Positions 18,801-26,527 of a stretch of 64,000 bases of DNA are shown in pieces. The notes under the pieces were generated by a model that had not been told where the DNA came from, did no database searches, and saw only the letters and a list, made by a program, of their open reading frames with translations. The number at the start of each line of letters is the position of its first letter. Position 1 is the stretch's first letter. The translations under genes and the position numbers were made by a program. The stretch comes from Paracoccus onchidii (lineage in GTDB: Bacteria > Pseudomonadota > Alphaproteobacteria > Rhodobacterales > Rhodobacteraceae): positions 168,216-232,215 of the forward strand of contig NZ_JAQBIE010000004.1 in assembly GCF_028294535.1 (NCBI RefSeq), written 5' to 3'.

Positions 18801-20489
18801 ATGATTTCCCGGCGTGAAATGCTTCAACTCGGTCTGGTCAGTTCTGCGGCATTGGCGGGGTTGCAGCTTGGCAATCCGACCCGCGCCTTTGCGCGGCAAT
18901 CGCTGACTCAGGATCAATTGCTGCAATTCGAGGATTTCGGCAATCTGACCCTGATTCATCTGACCGATACCCACGCCCATCTGAAACCTGTCTGGTTCCG
19001 GGAACCCGATACCAATATCGGCGTCGGCGAAGCGCGGGGGCGTGCGCCTCATGTCGTGGGTGAAGCATTTCAGAAAATGTTTTCAATCCGCCCCGGCAGC
19101 CCCGATGCCTATGCATTGACCTATCCCGATTTCGCCGATCTGGCGTCGACCTATGGCCGGATGGGCGGCTTTGATCGTATCGCGACCGTTGTAAAGTCGA
19201 TCCGCGCCGCGCGCCCGGATGCGATCCTGCTGGATGGGGGCGATACCTGGCATGGCAGCTATACCAGCCTGAAAACGCAGGGCGAGGATATGGTTCGCGT
19301 CATGAACCTGTTGGGTTCACAGGCCATGACCGCCCATTGGGAATTTACCTTCGGCACGCAGCGCATCCAAGAGCTGATCGAAATGATGGATCAGCCCTTG
19401 CTGGGGGCGAATATCTTTGATGCTGAATGGGACGAGCCTGCATTCGAGCCGTCGAAGATCATCGAGGCCAACGGCTTGCGGGTTGGTGTCGTCGGACAGG
19501 CATTCCCCTATACCCCTATCGCAAATCCCGGCTGGATGTTCCCGGAATACAGTTTTGGTATCCGCGAAGAACGCATGCAGCAGGTGGTGGATGATTTGCG
19601 CGGGCGGGGCGTCGATCTGGTCGTGTGCCTGTCCCATAACGGGTTTGATGTCGATCACAAGATGGCGGGGCGGGTGCGCGGAATTGACGTGATCCTGTCG
19701 GGGCATACCCATGACGCCATCCCCGAGCCGGTGATCGTCGGGGACACGATCATCATTGCCAGTGGCAGCCACGGCAAATTCGTCAGCCGTATCGACCTGG
19801 ATGTTCGCGACGGACGGATGTTGGGTTTTCGCCACAAGCTGATTCCGATCTTTTCAGATGTGATCGAACCGGATGCCGAAATGGCAGGGCTGATCGATGA
19901 GATTCGCGCGCCCCACCAGGCGCATCTGTCCGAAGTGATCGCCAGATCCGAAGGATTGCTGTATCGGCGCGGCAATTTCAATGGCAGCTGGGATGATCTG
20001 CTCTGCGACGCGATGCTGTCTGAACGTGACGCCGAAATCGCATTGTCGCCCGGTGTGCGCTGGGGGGCGTCGGTATTGCCGGGCGAGATCACGCGCGAAG
20101 ATATCCATTCGGTCACCTCGATGACCTATGGTCAGTGTTATCGCAGCGAAATGACGGGCGAGATGTTGAAGACCGTGATGGAGGACGTGGCGGACAACAT
20201 CTTCAATTCCGATCCCTATTACCAGCAAGGCGGGGATATGGTTCGCGTTGGCGGGCTGGGCTATGCGATTGATCCCTATGCGGCGATGGGCAGCCGGATC
20301 ACGGATATGAGGCTGTTGCGCGAGGACAGCCCGATTGATCCGGCGCGCACTTACGTGGTGTCCGGCTGGGCTTCGGTCAATCAGGGCACCGAGGGGCCGC
20401 AGATCTGGGATGTGGTCGAGGACTATCTGCGCAAGCAGGGCACGGTATCGCCCCGCGCAAGGGATGCCATCTCGGTGGCGGGCAAATAG
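18801..20489 (+). CDS. soxB: SoxB, thiosulfohydrolase
   Basis: 562 residues, normal for SoxB. A Tat signal (SRREMLQLGL) leads to a 5'-nucleotidase-like dimanganese hydrolase. Metal ligands lie in LIHLTDTHAHLKP (D56, H58) and LLDGGDTWHGS, with further motifs SHNGFDVD and LSGHTHDAIPEP. SoxB hydrolyses the terminal sulfone of the SoxY adduct, releasing sulfate in the periplasm. It is the last sox gene here; the next gene is meaB, not soxC. Confidence 0.95.
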   Translation: MISRREMLQLGLVSSAALAGLQLGNPTRAFARQSLTQDQLLQFEDFGNLTLIHLTDTHAHLKPVWFREPDTNIGVGEARGRAPHVVGEAFQKMFSIRPGSPDAYALTYPDFADLASTYGRMGGFDRIATVVKSIRAARPDAILLDGGDTWHGSYTSLKTQGEDMVRVMNLLGSQAMTAHWEFTFGTQRIQELIEMMDQPLLGANIFDAEWDEPAFEPSKIIEANGLRVGVVGQAFPYTPIANPGWMFPEYSFGIREERMQQVVDDLRGRGVDLVVCLSHNGFDVDHKMAGRVRGIDVILSGHTHDAIPEPVIVGDTIIIASGSHGKFVSRIDLDVRDGRMLGFRHKLIPIFSDVIEPDAEMAGLIDEIRAPHQAHLSEVIARSEGLLYRRGNFNGSWDDLLCDAMLSERDAEIALSPGVRWGASVLPGEITREDIHSVTSMTYGQCYRSEMTGEMLKTVMEDVADNIFNSDPYYQQGGDMVRVGGLGYAIDPYAAMGSRITDMRLLREDSPIDPARTYVVSGWASVNQGTEGPQIWDVVEDYLRKQGTVSPRARDAISVAGK

Positions 20490-20564
20490 CGCAGGCTTCA
20501 CATCCGGGCTGGCGGCGACTATCCACAAGGGCTGAATGTATGTTCCGCCAGATGACGGGGTCGC

Positions 20565-21539
20565 ATGGATGAGTTGCTGAAACCTTTGACCGAAGGCAAC
20601 AGGCGCGCGTTGTCGCGTGCCATTACCTTGGTCGAATCGACCCGCGATGATCACCGGCAACGGGCAGTGGCGTTGCTGGCCGATCTGCCACAAAGGCAGG
20701 CATTGCGGATCGGGCTGTCCGGCACGCCGGGGGTCGGCAAGTCAACCTTTATCGAATCCTTCGGGACCATGCTGATTGAACAGGGGATGCGTGTCGCGGT
20801 GCTGGCGGTCGATCCATCTTCGGTGCGATCAGGCGGCTCGATACTGGGTGACAAGACGCGGATGGAAACGCTGTCGCGCAATCCGAAGGCGTTTATACGG
20901 CCCACCCCTTCCAGCGCCGAACTGGGGGGCGTGGCGCGACGCACGCGGGAAACGATCCGGCTGTGCGAGGCGGCGGGCTATGATGTCGTGCTGATCGAGA
21001 CCGTCGGCGTCGGCCAGTCCGAGACCCTGGTTGCGGATATGTCCGACCTGTTCGTGCTGTTGCTTGCCCCGGCAGGCGGCGATGAGTTGCAGGGGGTCAA
21101 GCGTGGCATCATGGAAATGGCCGATCTGATCCTGGTGAACAAGGCCGATGGCGATTTGTTGGGCACGGCGCGCCGCACGGTCGCGGATTATGCCGGTGCG
21201 TTGAGATTGCTGCGCAAGCGCCCGCAGGATCCGCAGGGGTTTCCCAAGGCGATCGCGGTTTCCGCCGCTACACAGGACGGGTTGGACAAGGCGTGGCAGG
21301 ACATGCGCGAGCTTTGTGACTGGCGGCGGGAACAGGGTTTTTTTGATTCGACGCGGGCGGATCAGGCCCGGCAATGGTTCATGGCCGAGTTGCGCGCCGG
21401 CCTTCTTTCGCAGCTGGATCATCCGCAGATCAAGGCGCAGTTGCAGAAATTGGGCGATGATGTTGCGAAAGGTGCGCTGGCGCCGGGCGCCGCGGCGACC
21501 GGCATGCTGAAACGTCTGGGTCGCGTATCGGCGGAATGA
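20565..21539 (+). CDS. meaB: MeaB/ArgK-type GTPase, chaperone of methylmalonyl-CoA mutase
   Basis: 324 residues of the G3E P-loop family. The Walker A motif GLSGTPGVGKSTF is at about residues 47-59, followed by AVDPSSVRSGGSILGDKTRM and IETVGVGQSE. The specificity motif NKADGD is also present. MeaB protects and reloads the B12-dependent mutase in the propionyl-CoA/ethylmalonyl-CoA pathways. The mutase gene is not in the window. Upstream spacing from soxB (75 bp) suggests separate transcription. Confidence 0.92.
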   Translation: MDELLKPLTEGNRRALSRAITLVESTRDDHRQRAVALLADLPQRQALRIGLSGTPGVGKSTFIESFGTMLIEQGMRVAVLAVDPSSVRSGGSILGDKTRMETLSRNPKAFIRPTPSSAELGGVARRTRETIRLCEAAGYDVVLIETVGVGQSETLVADMSDLFVLLLAPAGGDELQGVKRGIMEMADLILVNKADGDLLGTARRTVADYAGALRLLRKRPQDPQGFPKAIAVSAATQDGLDKAWQDMRELCDWRREQGFFDSTRADQARQWFMAELRAGLLSQLDHPQIKAQLQKLGDDVAKGALAPGAAATGMLKRLGRVSAE

Positions 21540-21608
21540 AACGCCTGTTTTTTGCGCCCTGTCATGGCGCGAATCAGGTAAAAACATCGGGTGAACAAGG
21601 AAAAAGCA

Positions 21609-22658
21609 ATGCTGGACCTGCCCGAACCCGACATCCTGTATGCCGCACTGATAAGGCGTGACCCTGCCTATGAAGGGCGCGCCATTGTGGGGGTGAAAAC
21701 CACCGGTATCTATTGCCGCCTGACCTGCCCTTCCCGCAAACCCCGGCCCGAGAATTGTCTCTGGTTTGCTGATCCGGCTTCGGCGCGGGCTGCGGGATTT
21801 CGCGCCTGTCGCCGCTGTCATCCGGATGGAAGCCACGCCGAGGGGTTCGTCAAGCTTCTGGTGCGGACATTGCAGGATGAGCCTGCAAGACGTTGGCGCG
21901 AAGCTGATCTGGTTGAGATGGGTCTCGATCCTTCGACCGTGCGCCGTGCGTTTCAACGCCACTATGGGCAGAGCTTTTTGCAGATGGCGCGCGCGGCAAG
22001 GGTAAAGGGGGCAATGGACAGTCTGATGAAGGGGGAAAGAATGATAGAAGCCCAGTTGGAAGCCGGATTCGAATCTGCATCGGGTTTCCGTGCGGCATTT
22101 TCCCGCCTGTTTGGCCATGCCCCCCATGAATTGCGGGGGCAAGGGGGATTGCGTGCGGATTGGATCGAGACCCCGCTTGGGGGCATGATCGCGATCACCG
22201 ACGATCAGGCATTGCATTTGTTGGAGTTTACCGATCGCAAGGCACTGCCTGACGGGTTGCGGAAACTGTCTTCGATGGTTGGCGGTCGGATCGGTCTGGG
22301 GCGCAACGGTGTCACCGATCAGGTCGAACGCGAGCTGGCGGCCTATTTCAAGGGCAATGGGCCGACGTTTTCGGTGCCTGTGGCCCTGCATGGCACCGCG
22401 TTCCAGCGCCAGGTCTGGCAAGAACTGCAACGGATCCCCGCCGGCACAACCCTCAGCTATGGCGATCTGGCGCGTAAGATCGGCAATCCGAATGCGGTGC
22501 GTGCGGTCGCCCGGACCAATGCAACGAATCGGGTTGCGCTGGTGGTGCCATGTCACCGTGTGATAGGCGCGGATGGCAGCATGACCGGCTATGCGGGCGG
22601 TTTGTGGCGCAAGCGCCGGCTGATCGAGGCCGAGCGCGCCTATGCAGACGGAACGTGA
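21609..22658 (+). CDS. ada: Ada, methyl-DNA repair protein and transcription activator
   Basis: 349 residues from the ATG at 21609, which has AAGGAAA in front; a GTG six codons earlier is possible. The N-terminal zinc domain has cysteines at 36, 40, 67 and 70, the same spacing as in E. coli Ada, where the first accepts methyl from phosphotriesters. An AraC-type helix-turn-helix follows. The C-terminal O6-methylguanine methyltransferase domain has the acceptor cysteine in VVPCHRVIG. The protein both repairs and, once methylated, activates transcription; a target operon is not visible nearby. Confidence 0.92.
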   Translation: MLDLPEPDILYAALIRRDPAYEGRAIVGVKTTGIYCRLTCPSRKPRPENCLWFADPASARAAGFRACRRCHPDGSHAEGFVKLLVRTLQDEPARRWREADLVEMGLDPSTVRRAFQRHYGQSFLQMARAARVKGAMDSLMKGERMIEAQLEAGFESASGFRAAFSRLFGHAPHELRGQGGLRADWIETPLGGMIAITDDQALHLLEFTDRKALPDGLRKLSSMVGGRIGLGRNGVTDQVERELAAYFKGNGPTFSVPVALHGTAFQRQVWQELQRIPAGTTLSYGDLARKIGNPNAVRAVARTNATNRVALVVPCHRVIGADGSMTGYAGGLWRKRRLIEAERAYADGT

Positions 22659-22682
22659 AGCGGGATTTCGCGGGTCGGGGGG

Positions 22683-22711
22683 TTGACGCAACCAAGTGTA
22701 AACTGTATTTA
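22683..22711 (+). promoter_or_regulatory. Sigma-70-type promoter for rpmB
   Basis: TTGACG at 22683-22688 and TATTTA at 22706-22711, separated by exactly 17 bases, about 100 bp upstream of the rpmB start codon. This is the cleanest housekeeping promoter I found in the window. Confidence 0.65.
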
Positions 22712-22814
22712 CCCGCGAACGGAATTCCGGGCGCTGCCTTGCGGCGCCCTTTCATATTGGGTTGGACCCTCCTGCCGGGGACGCCCGCTAAAGCTGAGAC
22801 AAAGGATTGAGATC

Positions 22815-23114
22815 ATGTCGCGCGTCTGCGAATTGACCGGCAAAGGCCCGATGACAGGCAACAATGTCAGCCACGCCAACAACAAAACCCGTCGCCGGTT
22901 CCTGCCGAACCTGAACGATGTCACGCTGACCTCCGAGAAAATGGGCCGCGGCTATTCGCTGCGCATTTCCGCAGCTGCCCTGCGTTCGGTGGATCACCGT
23001 GGTGGACTGGACGAGTTTCTGGCAAAAGCCAAGGATGCCGACCTATCGGCCCGCGCATTGAAAATCAAGCGCGAGATCGCCAAGCAGGACGGTCCGGCTG
23101 AACTGCAGGCCTGA
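22815..23114 (+). CDS. rpmB: 50S ribosomal protein L28
   Basis: 99 residues, basic, starting [25 protein letters not shown] as L28 does. The ATG at 22815 follows AAAGGATTGAGATC, and the longer open frame upstream is discarded. There is a single cysteine at residue 5 and no zinc-binding CxxC pairs, so it is the zinc-independent form. Single-gene unit with its own promoter and a strong terminator. Confidence 0.96.
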   Translation: MSRVCELTGKGPMTGNNVSHANNKTRRRFLPNLNDVTLTSEKMGRGYSLRISAAALRSVDHRGGLDEFLAKAKDADLSARALKIKREIAKQDGPAELQA

Positions 23115-23137
23115 TTGGCTTCGTCAGCGATGTGCTT

Positions 23138-23158
23138 GCCCCGCTTTGGCGGGGCTTT
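23138..23158 (+). terminator. Intrinsic terminator after rpmB
   Basis: 7-bp GC stem GCCCCGC / GCGGGGC with TTTG loop, followed by TTT, 23 bp after the L28 stop codon. Confidence 0.75.
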
Positions 23159-23229
23159 CGCATATGTGGGTCAGGGCGTGATGGCTGCGACGGTTTGACC
23201 GATGGTCATGCAGGGCTTGATGCCGCATC

Positions 23230-23361
23230 ATGTCCATGATGAATTGCATGATGTGCCATATGCCGGTGCCGACGCTTGCTGTCATGGCCTGTGATGCGAT
23301 CGGCGGCATGTCGGCAATCGCATGTCGAGGGGGCCGGCATTCAACCGGAGCCGCGCCCTGA
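23230..23361 (+). CDS. Met/Cys/His-rich 43-residue leader ORF before the copper chaperone
   Basis: A 43-codon ORF beginning MSMMNCMMCHM. It holds 8 Met, 4 Cys and 2 His, so about a third of its residues could bind copper; C6-x-x-C9-H10 is the densest cluster. It stops in TGA at 23359, and the ATG that opens the long frame of the PCu(A)C gene follows with no gap and in the same frame. The ribosome-binding site is weak. Small cysteine-motif leader peptides control copper genes in Rhodobacter (CutF), which makes a copper-sensing uORF plausible. This is an inference from composition and position; the ORF could be chance. Confidence 0.4.
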   Translation: MSMMNCMMCHMPVPTLAVMACDAIGGMSAIACRGGRHSTGAAP

Positions 23362-23394
23362 ATGCCGAACCTTGTCCAAGAGCAGATTTTCCAC

Positions 23395-23853
23395 ATGAGA
23401 CCGATATTCTTCGCTACCCTGCTGGCCGCTGCGCCCATGACCGCCTTTGCCGACGAAGGCCTGCAAATCCACGACGGTTATGCCCGCAGTGCCAATCCCG
23501 TCACCGGTGCCGCCTTCATGACCATCGACAACTTGGGCGATGCCGATTGTCCGTTGCAGAATGTGTCATCAGATATTGCGGAGCGGACCGAGCTGCACAC
23601 CCATCGCGAAGAAGATGGCGTGATGAAGATGATGCATGTGGAAGGGGGCTTTGTCGTGCCTGCCGGTGGTAGTCTGGACCTGAAACGGGGCGGCGATCAC
23701 GTGATGTTCCTGGGACTGGAAAACTCTTTGCATGATGGTGACAAGGTCGCTCTGCAGCTCGATTTCGGAAGTTGCGGCATCCAGACCACCGAGCTGGTCG
23801 TCGACAACGAGCGCAAGCCGACCGATGGCCACGGTATGCACGGGGACATGTAA
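23395..23853 (+). CDS. Periplasmic copper chaperone of the PCu(A)C family
   Basis: 152 residues. A Sec signal peptide (MRPIFFATLLAAAPMTAFA) is followed by a cupredoxin-like domain. The copper-binding Met/His set is recognisable in ELHTHREEDGVMKMMHVE and GGDHVMFLGL. A His/Met-rich tail (DGHGMHGDM) adds possible ligands. Family members deliver Cu(I) to the CuA/CuB centres of cytochrome oxidase together with Sco proteins. The frame opens at 23362 right after the leader ORF stop; the signal peptide argues for the ATG at 23395, but an extended start cannot be excluded. Confidence 0.87.
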   Translation: MRPIFFATLLAAAPMTAFADEGLQIHDGYARSANPVTGAAFMTIDNLGDADCPLQNVSSDIAERTELHTHREEDGVMKMMHVEGGFVVPAGGSLDLKRGGDHVMFLGLENSLHDGDKVALQLDFGSCGIQTTELVVDNERKPTDGHGMHGDM

Positions 23854-23883
23854 CGGCAGGCTGCCTGCCAAATCCCAAACTCA

Positions 23884-23909
23884 TCCGGGGCGTGAGGTCA
23901 GGCCCCGGA
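23884..23909 (+). terminator. Hairpin downstream of the copper-chaperone gene
   Basis: 8-bp arms TCCGGGGC / GCCCCGGA with a 10-nt loop, 30 bp after the stop codon. No T-run follows, so termination strength is uncertain. Confidence 0.4.
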
Positions 23910-24019
23910 AACAGGTTTCATGACGCATCTGGCATCGGTCCTGTCAGGCAGAGTCACGGCTTTCACGGGCCTTCAAACGCAGCGTCACGGCGGAAAATCG
24001 TGCATTTTAGCGTCTTGAG

Positions 24020-24049
24020 TTGCAACTTTGGGCATGTCTCTTGTATTTT
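24020..24049 (+). promoter_or_regulatory. Candidate promoter of the L,D-transpeptidase gene
   Basis: TTGCAA at 24020-24025 and TATTTT at 24044-24049, spaced 18 bases, about 50 bp upstream of the start codon in an AT-richer stretch. Confidence 0.35.
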
Positions 24050-24095
24050 GTCAGGGAAACTCATGCGTTGCAAAACATACAGGACGAAATCTATT

Positions 24096-24659
24096 ATGAA
24101 CCGCCGTCAGTTGATCTCATTGGCGTTGCCATTGATCGCCGCGCCGTCACTTGCACTCGCGCAGGCCACCCCGGCGCCGGCCAAAACGCGCGACCCCTAT
24201 GCCCCGACCGAAGTGTCGATTCGCAATGATTTCGAGGTCGGCAGCATCGTCGTCGTCAGCAAGGATTTCTTCCTTTACCACGTGGTCGCGCCGGGCAAGG
24301 CGATCCGTTATGGCGTCGCGGTCGGCACTGCCGAACTGGTGTGGAAAGGCAAGGCCACTATCGGGCGCAAGGTCGAATGGCCCAGCTGGCGTCCGACACA
24401 GTCGATGATCGAACGCAATCCCGCCGCCTATGCGAAATACAGCGACGGAATGCCTGGCGGTCCCCGCAATCCGCTGGGGGCGCGTGCGCTGTATCTGTAT
24501 GATTCCAAGGGCAATGACACGGCGATCCGTATCCACGGCACGACGGATCCCAATTCGATTGGCCGCGCCGTGTCCAACGGGTGTCTGCGTATGCGGAACG
24601 AAGCCGTCATGAGCCTGTTCGATCAGGTTCCGATCGGCACCCCGGTTTACGTCTACTAA
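24096..24659 (+). CDS. L,D-transpeptidase (YkuD domain)
   Basis: 187 residues. A signal peptide with paired arginines (MNRRQLISLALPLIAAPSLALA) leads to one YkuD catalytic domain. The active-site motif is IHGTTDPNSIGRAVSNGCLRM, with H147 and nucleophile C163. Such enzymes make 3-3 crosslinks in peptidoglycan or attach proteins to it, in the periplasm. The ATG at 24096 follows AGGA at a workable distance; an upstream ATG at 24063 would add a basic extension before the signal. mnmH follows almost immediately. Confidence 0.9.
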   Translation: MNRRQLISLALPLIAAPSLALAQATPAPAKTRDPYAPTEVSIRNDFEVGSIVVVSKDFFLYHVVAPGKAIRYGVAVGTAELVWKGKATIGRKVEWPSWRPTQSMIERNPAAYAKYSDGMPGGPRNPLGARALYLYDSKGNDTAIRIHGTTDPNSIGRAVSNGCLRMRNEAVMSLFDQVPIGTPVYVY

Positions 24660-24662
24660 GTC

Positions 24663-25721
24663 TTGCCGATAGATCTGACCCGCGTGCTGGACCCGGCTTT
24701 GGCCGGGTTCGATGACATTATCGATGTGCGCTCGCCTTCGGAATTCGCCGAGGATCACCTGCCCGGTGCGATCAATCTGCCGGTTCTGGATGATGATGAA
24801 CGCGCGCGGGTTGGCACGATCTACAAGCAGGTCTCGCCCTTTGCCGCGCGCAAGGTCGGCGCGGCGCTGGTCGCGGCGAATGCGGCCCGCCATATTTCCG
24901 GGCCGCTGGCGGATCGACCGGGATCCTGGCGCGGTTTGATCTATTGCTGGCGCGGTGGGCAACGTTCTGGCAGTTTTGCAACGATCCTCGCGCAGATCGG
25001 ATGGCGCGTTGACGTCATTCGCGGTGGTTACAAGGCTTGGCGCAGGCTGGTCGTGGAACGCGTCCAGCATGATGCCATCGGGGCGCCTGTCGTGGTTCTG
25101 GACGGAAATACCGGCAGCGCAAAGACGGCGATTCTGCAACGCATGGCCGGGCAAGGCGCGCAGGTTATAGATCTTGAGGCGCTGGCCCGGCATCGCGGCA
25201 GCTTGTTTGGTGCTTTTGCGGATGGGCAGCCCGGCCAAAAGGCGTTCGAAGGGCGGCTGGCTTCTGTGCTGGACAGGCTGGACCCCAAGCACCCGGTTAT
25301 CGTCGAAGCGGAAGGCAGTCGGATCGGAAAGCTGAATCTGCCCAAGGCAATCTGGCGTGCAATCTGCGATGCGCCACGTATCCGCCTGCATGTGCCCATC
25401 GATATTCGCGCGCGCTATTGCGCCCGGGACTATGCCGATTTGTTGTCAGACCCCGGATTGTTGCACGACAGGATCATCGCGCTGTCGTCATTGCACCCGA
25501 AAGAGCGGATCGAACAGTGGCTGGCGCTTGTCCAGGCCGGTCAGGCTGAAGCCCTGGCTGAAGGCTTGATGCGGCATCATTATGATCCGCGATATGATCG
25601 GCATCGCGCGCGCTTTGCCACGCAGCGCGATGCCGATCTGGATGTTGCCGATCTGGCGGATCTGGACGGCATCGCTGCATGGGTCAATGCCAAGGCAAAG
25701 CAACTGGTTTCTTGGCCCTAG
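24663..25721 (+). CDS. mnmH: tRNA 2-selenouridine synthase
   Basis: 352 residues. An N-terminal rhodanese domain carries the catalytic cysteine in YCWRGGQRSG (C95). A P-loop domain follows with GNTGSAKT, in which the usual final glycine is alanine. MnmH converts 2-thiouridine at the wobble position of some tRNAs to 2-selenouridine through a geranylated intermediate, using selenophosphate. The start appears to be TTG, in the same frame and two codons after the stop of the transpeptidase, with no clear ribosome-binding site. Its stop shares CTAG with the convergent nucleoside phosphorylase. Confidence 0.87.
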   Translation: MPIDLTRVLDPALAGFDDIIDVRSPSEFAEDHLPGAINLPVLDDDERARVGTIYKQVSPFAARKVGAALVAANAARHISGPLADRPGSWRGLIYCWRGGQRSGSFATILAQIGWRVDVIRGGYKAWRRLVVERVQHDAIGAPVVVLDGNTGSAKTAILQRMAGQGAQVIDLEALARHRGSLFGAFADGQPGQKAFEGRLASVLDRLDPKHPVIVEAEGSRIGKLNLPKAIWRAICDAPRIRLHVPIDIRARYCARDYADLLSDPGLLHDRIIALSSLHPKERIEQWLALVQAGQAEALAEGLMRHHYDPRYDRHRARFATQRDADLDVADLADLDGIAAWVNAKAKQLVSWP

Positions 25722-26527
25722 CCGCCGCGGTAATCACGCAGGAAACGGCGTAGCACCGTTTCCAGTTTCGATGCCCCCAAGGGTGCTATGGCTTTGGTGT
25801 GGTCATGGCTGATCGATTCATTGCTCAGCCCGGCCCCCATATTGGTGATGACTGAAATGGCAGCGCATTTCAGGCCGAGAAACCGGCCTAGGATGATTTC
25901 CGGCACCGTTGACATGCCAACCGCATCCGCGCCCAGAACGCGGGCGGCGCGAATTTCGGCTGGCGTTTCAAAGCTTGGACCAGAGAACCAGCAATAGATT
26001 CCCTCGGGCAGTTCGATGTTTTCGGCATGTGCAGCTGCGGCAAGCGCCGATCTGATCTCGGGGTCATGCGCGGTGGTCATCGGAACGAATCGTGCGTCGG
26101 TCTTTTCGCCGATCAACGGATTGGTTCCCGCAAAGGCGATATGATCTTCCAGCAGCATCAGGCCGCCCGGTGGAATGTCGGTGCGTAAAGACCCTGCCGC
26201 ATTGGTCAGTATCAGCCGATCACAGCCCAACGCTGCCAGGGTTTCCAATGGCAGCCGCATGGCGTCGGCCTGTCCCGATTCATAGTAATGCGCCCGTCCG
26301 CCAAAGACCGCGACACGCCGCCCCTCAAGATTGCCAATGACCAACTGCGGAACATGGCCCGACACCCCGGCATGGGGAAAGCCATCCAGTTGATCATATG
26401 GAATGGCAGTCCCATCGATCTGTGCGGAAAGATGGCCAAGACCTGACCCGAGTATCAGGCCGAATTCCGGGGGCTGGTCACCGGCGCGTTCCCGGATGAA
26501 ATCGGCAAGATCAACGCTCTTTGACAT
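25718..26527 (-). CDS. Purine-nucleoside phosphorylase (trimeric class)
   Basis: 269 residues from MSKSVDLADF, which has GGAG seven bases upstream and overlaps the end of the permease gene by 17 bp. The phosphate-binding GSGLGHL, GRAHYYE, TNAAGSL and VGMSTVPE segments place it in the PNP/xanthosine phosphorylase/MTA phosphorylase family. It splits purine nucleosides into base and ribose 1-phosphate in the cytoplasm. As the last gene of a nucleoside ABC operon it would process the imported substrate, which argues against a methylthioadenosine role. Confidence 0.9.
   Translation of the reverse strand: MSKSVDLADFIRERAGDQPPEFGLILGSGLGHLSAQIDGTAIPYDQLDGFPHAGVSGHVPQLVIGNLEGRRVAVFGGRAHYYESGQADAMRLPLETLAALGCDRLILTNAAGSLRTDIPPGGLMLLEDHIAFAGTNPLIGEKTDARFVPMTTAHDPEIRSALAAAAHAENIELPEGIYCWFSGPSFETPAEIRAARVLGADAVGMSTVPEIILGRFLGLKCAAISVITNMGAGLSNESISHDHTKAIAPLGASKLETVLRRFLRDYRGG

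Noticed and set aside
20829..22691. 620-codon open frame on the minus strand across meaB and ada
   Set aside because: It is antisense to two well-recognised genes. Long shadow frames are common in GC-rich DNA, and its translation has no family features.
23245..23259. CMMCH in the leader ORF as a c-type heme site
   Set aside because: The peptide is only 43 residues with no signal peptide and no fold around the motif; a metal-binding cluster is more sensible than a cytochrome.
23124..23438. Met/His-rich 104-codon frame on the minus strand opposite the Met/Cys-rich leader ORF
   Set aside because: Its His/Met content mirrors the plus-strand ATG/CAT codons (ATG read backwards is CAT). It overlaps the chaperone gene in antisense and has no ribosome-binding site. 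The plus-strand ORF fits the context better.
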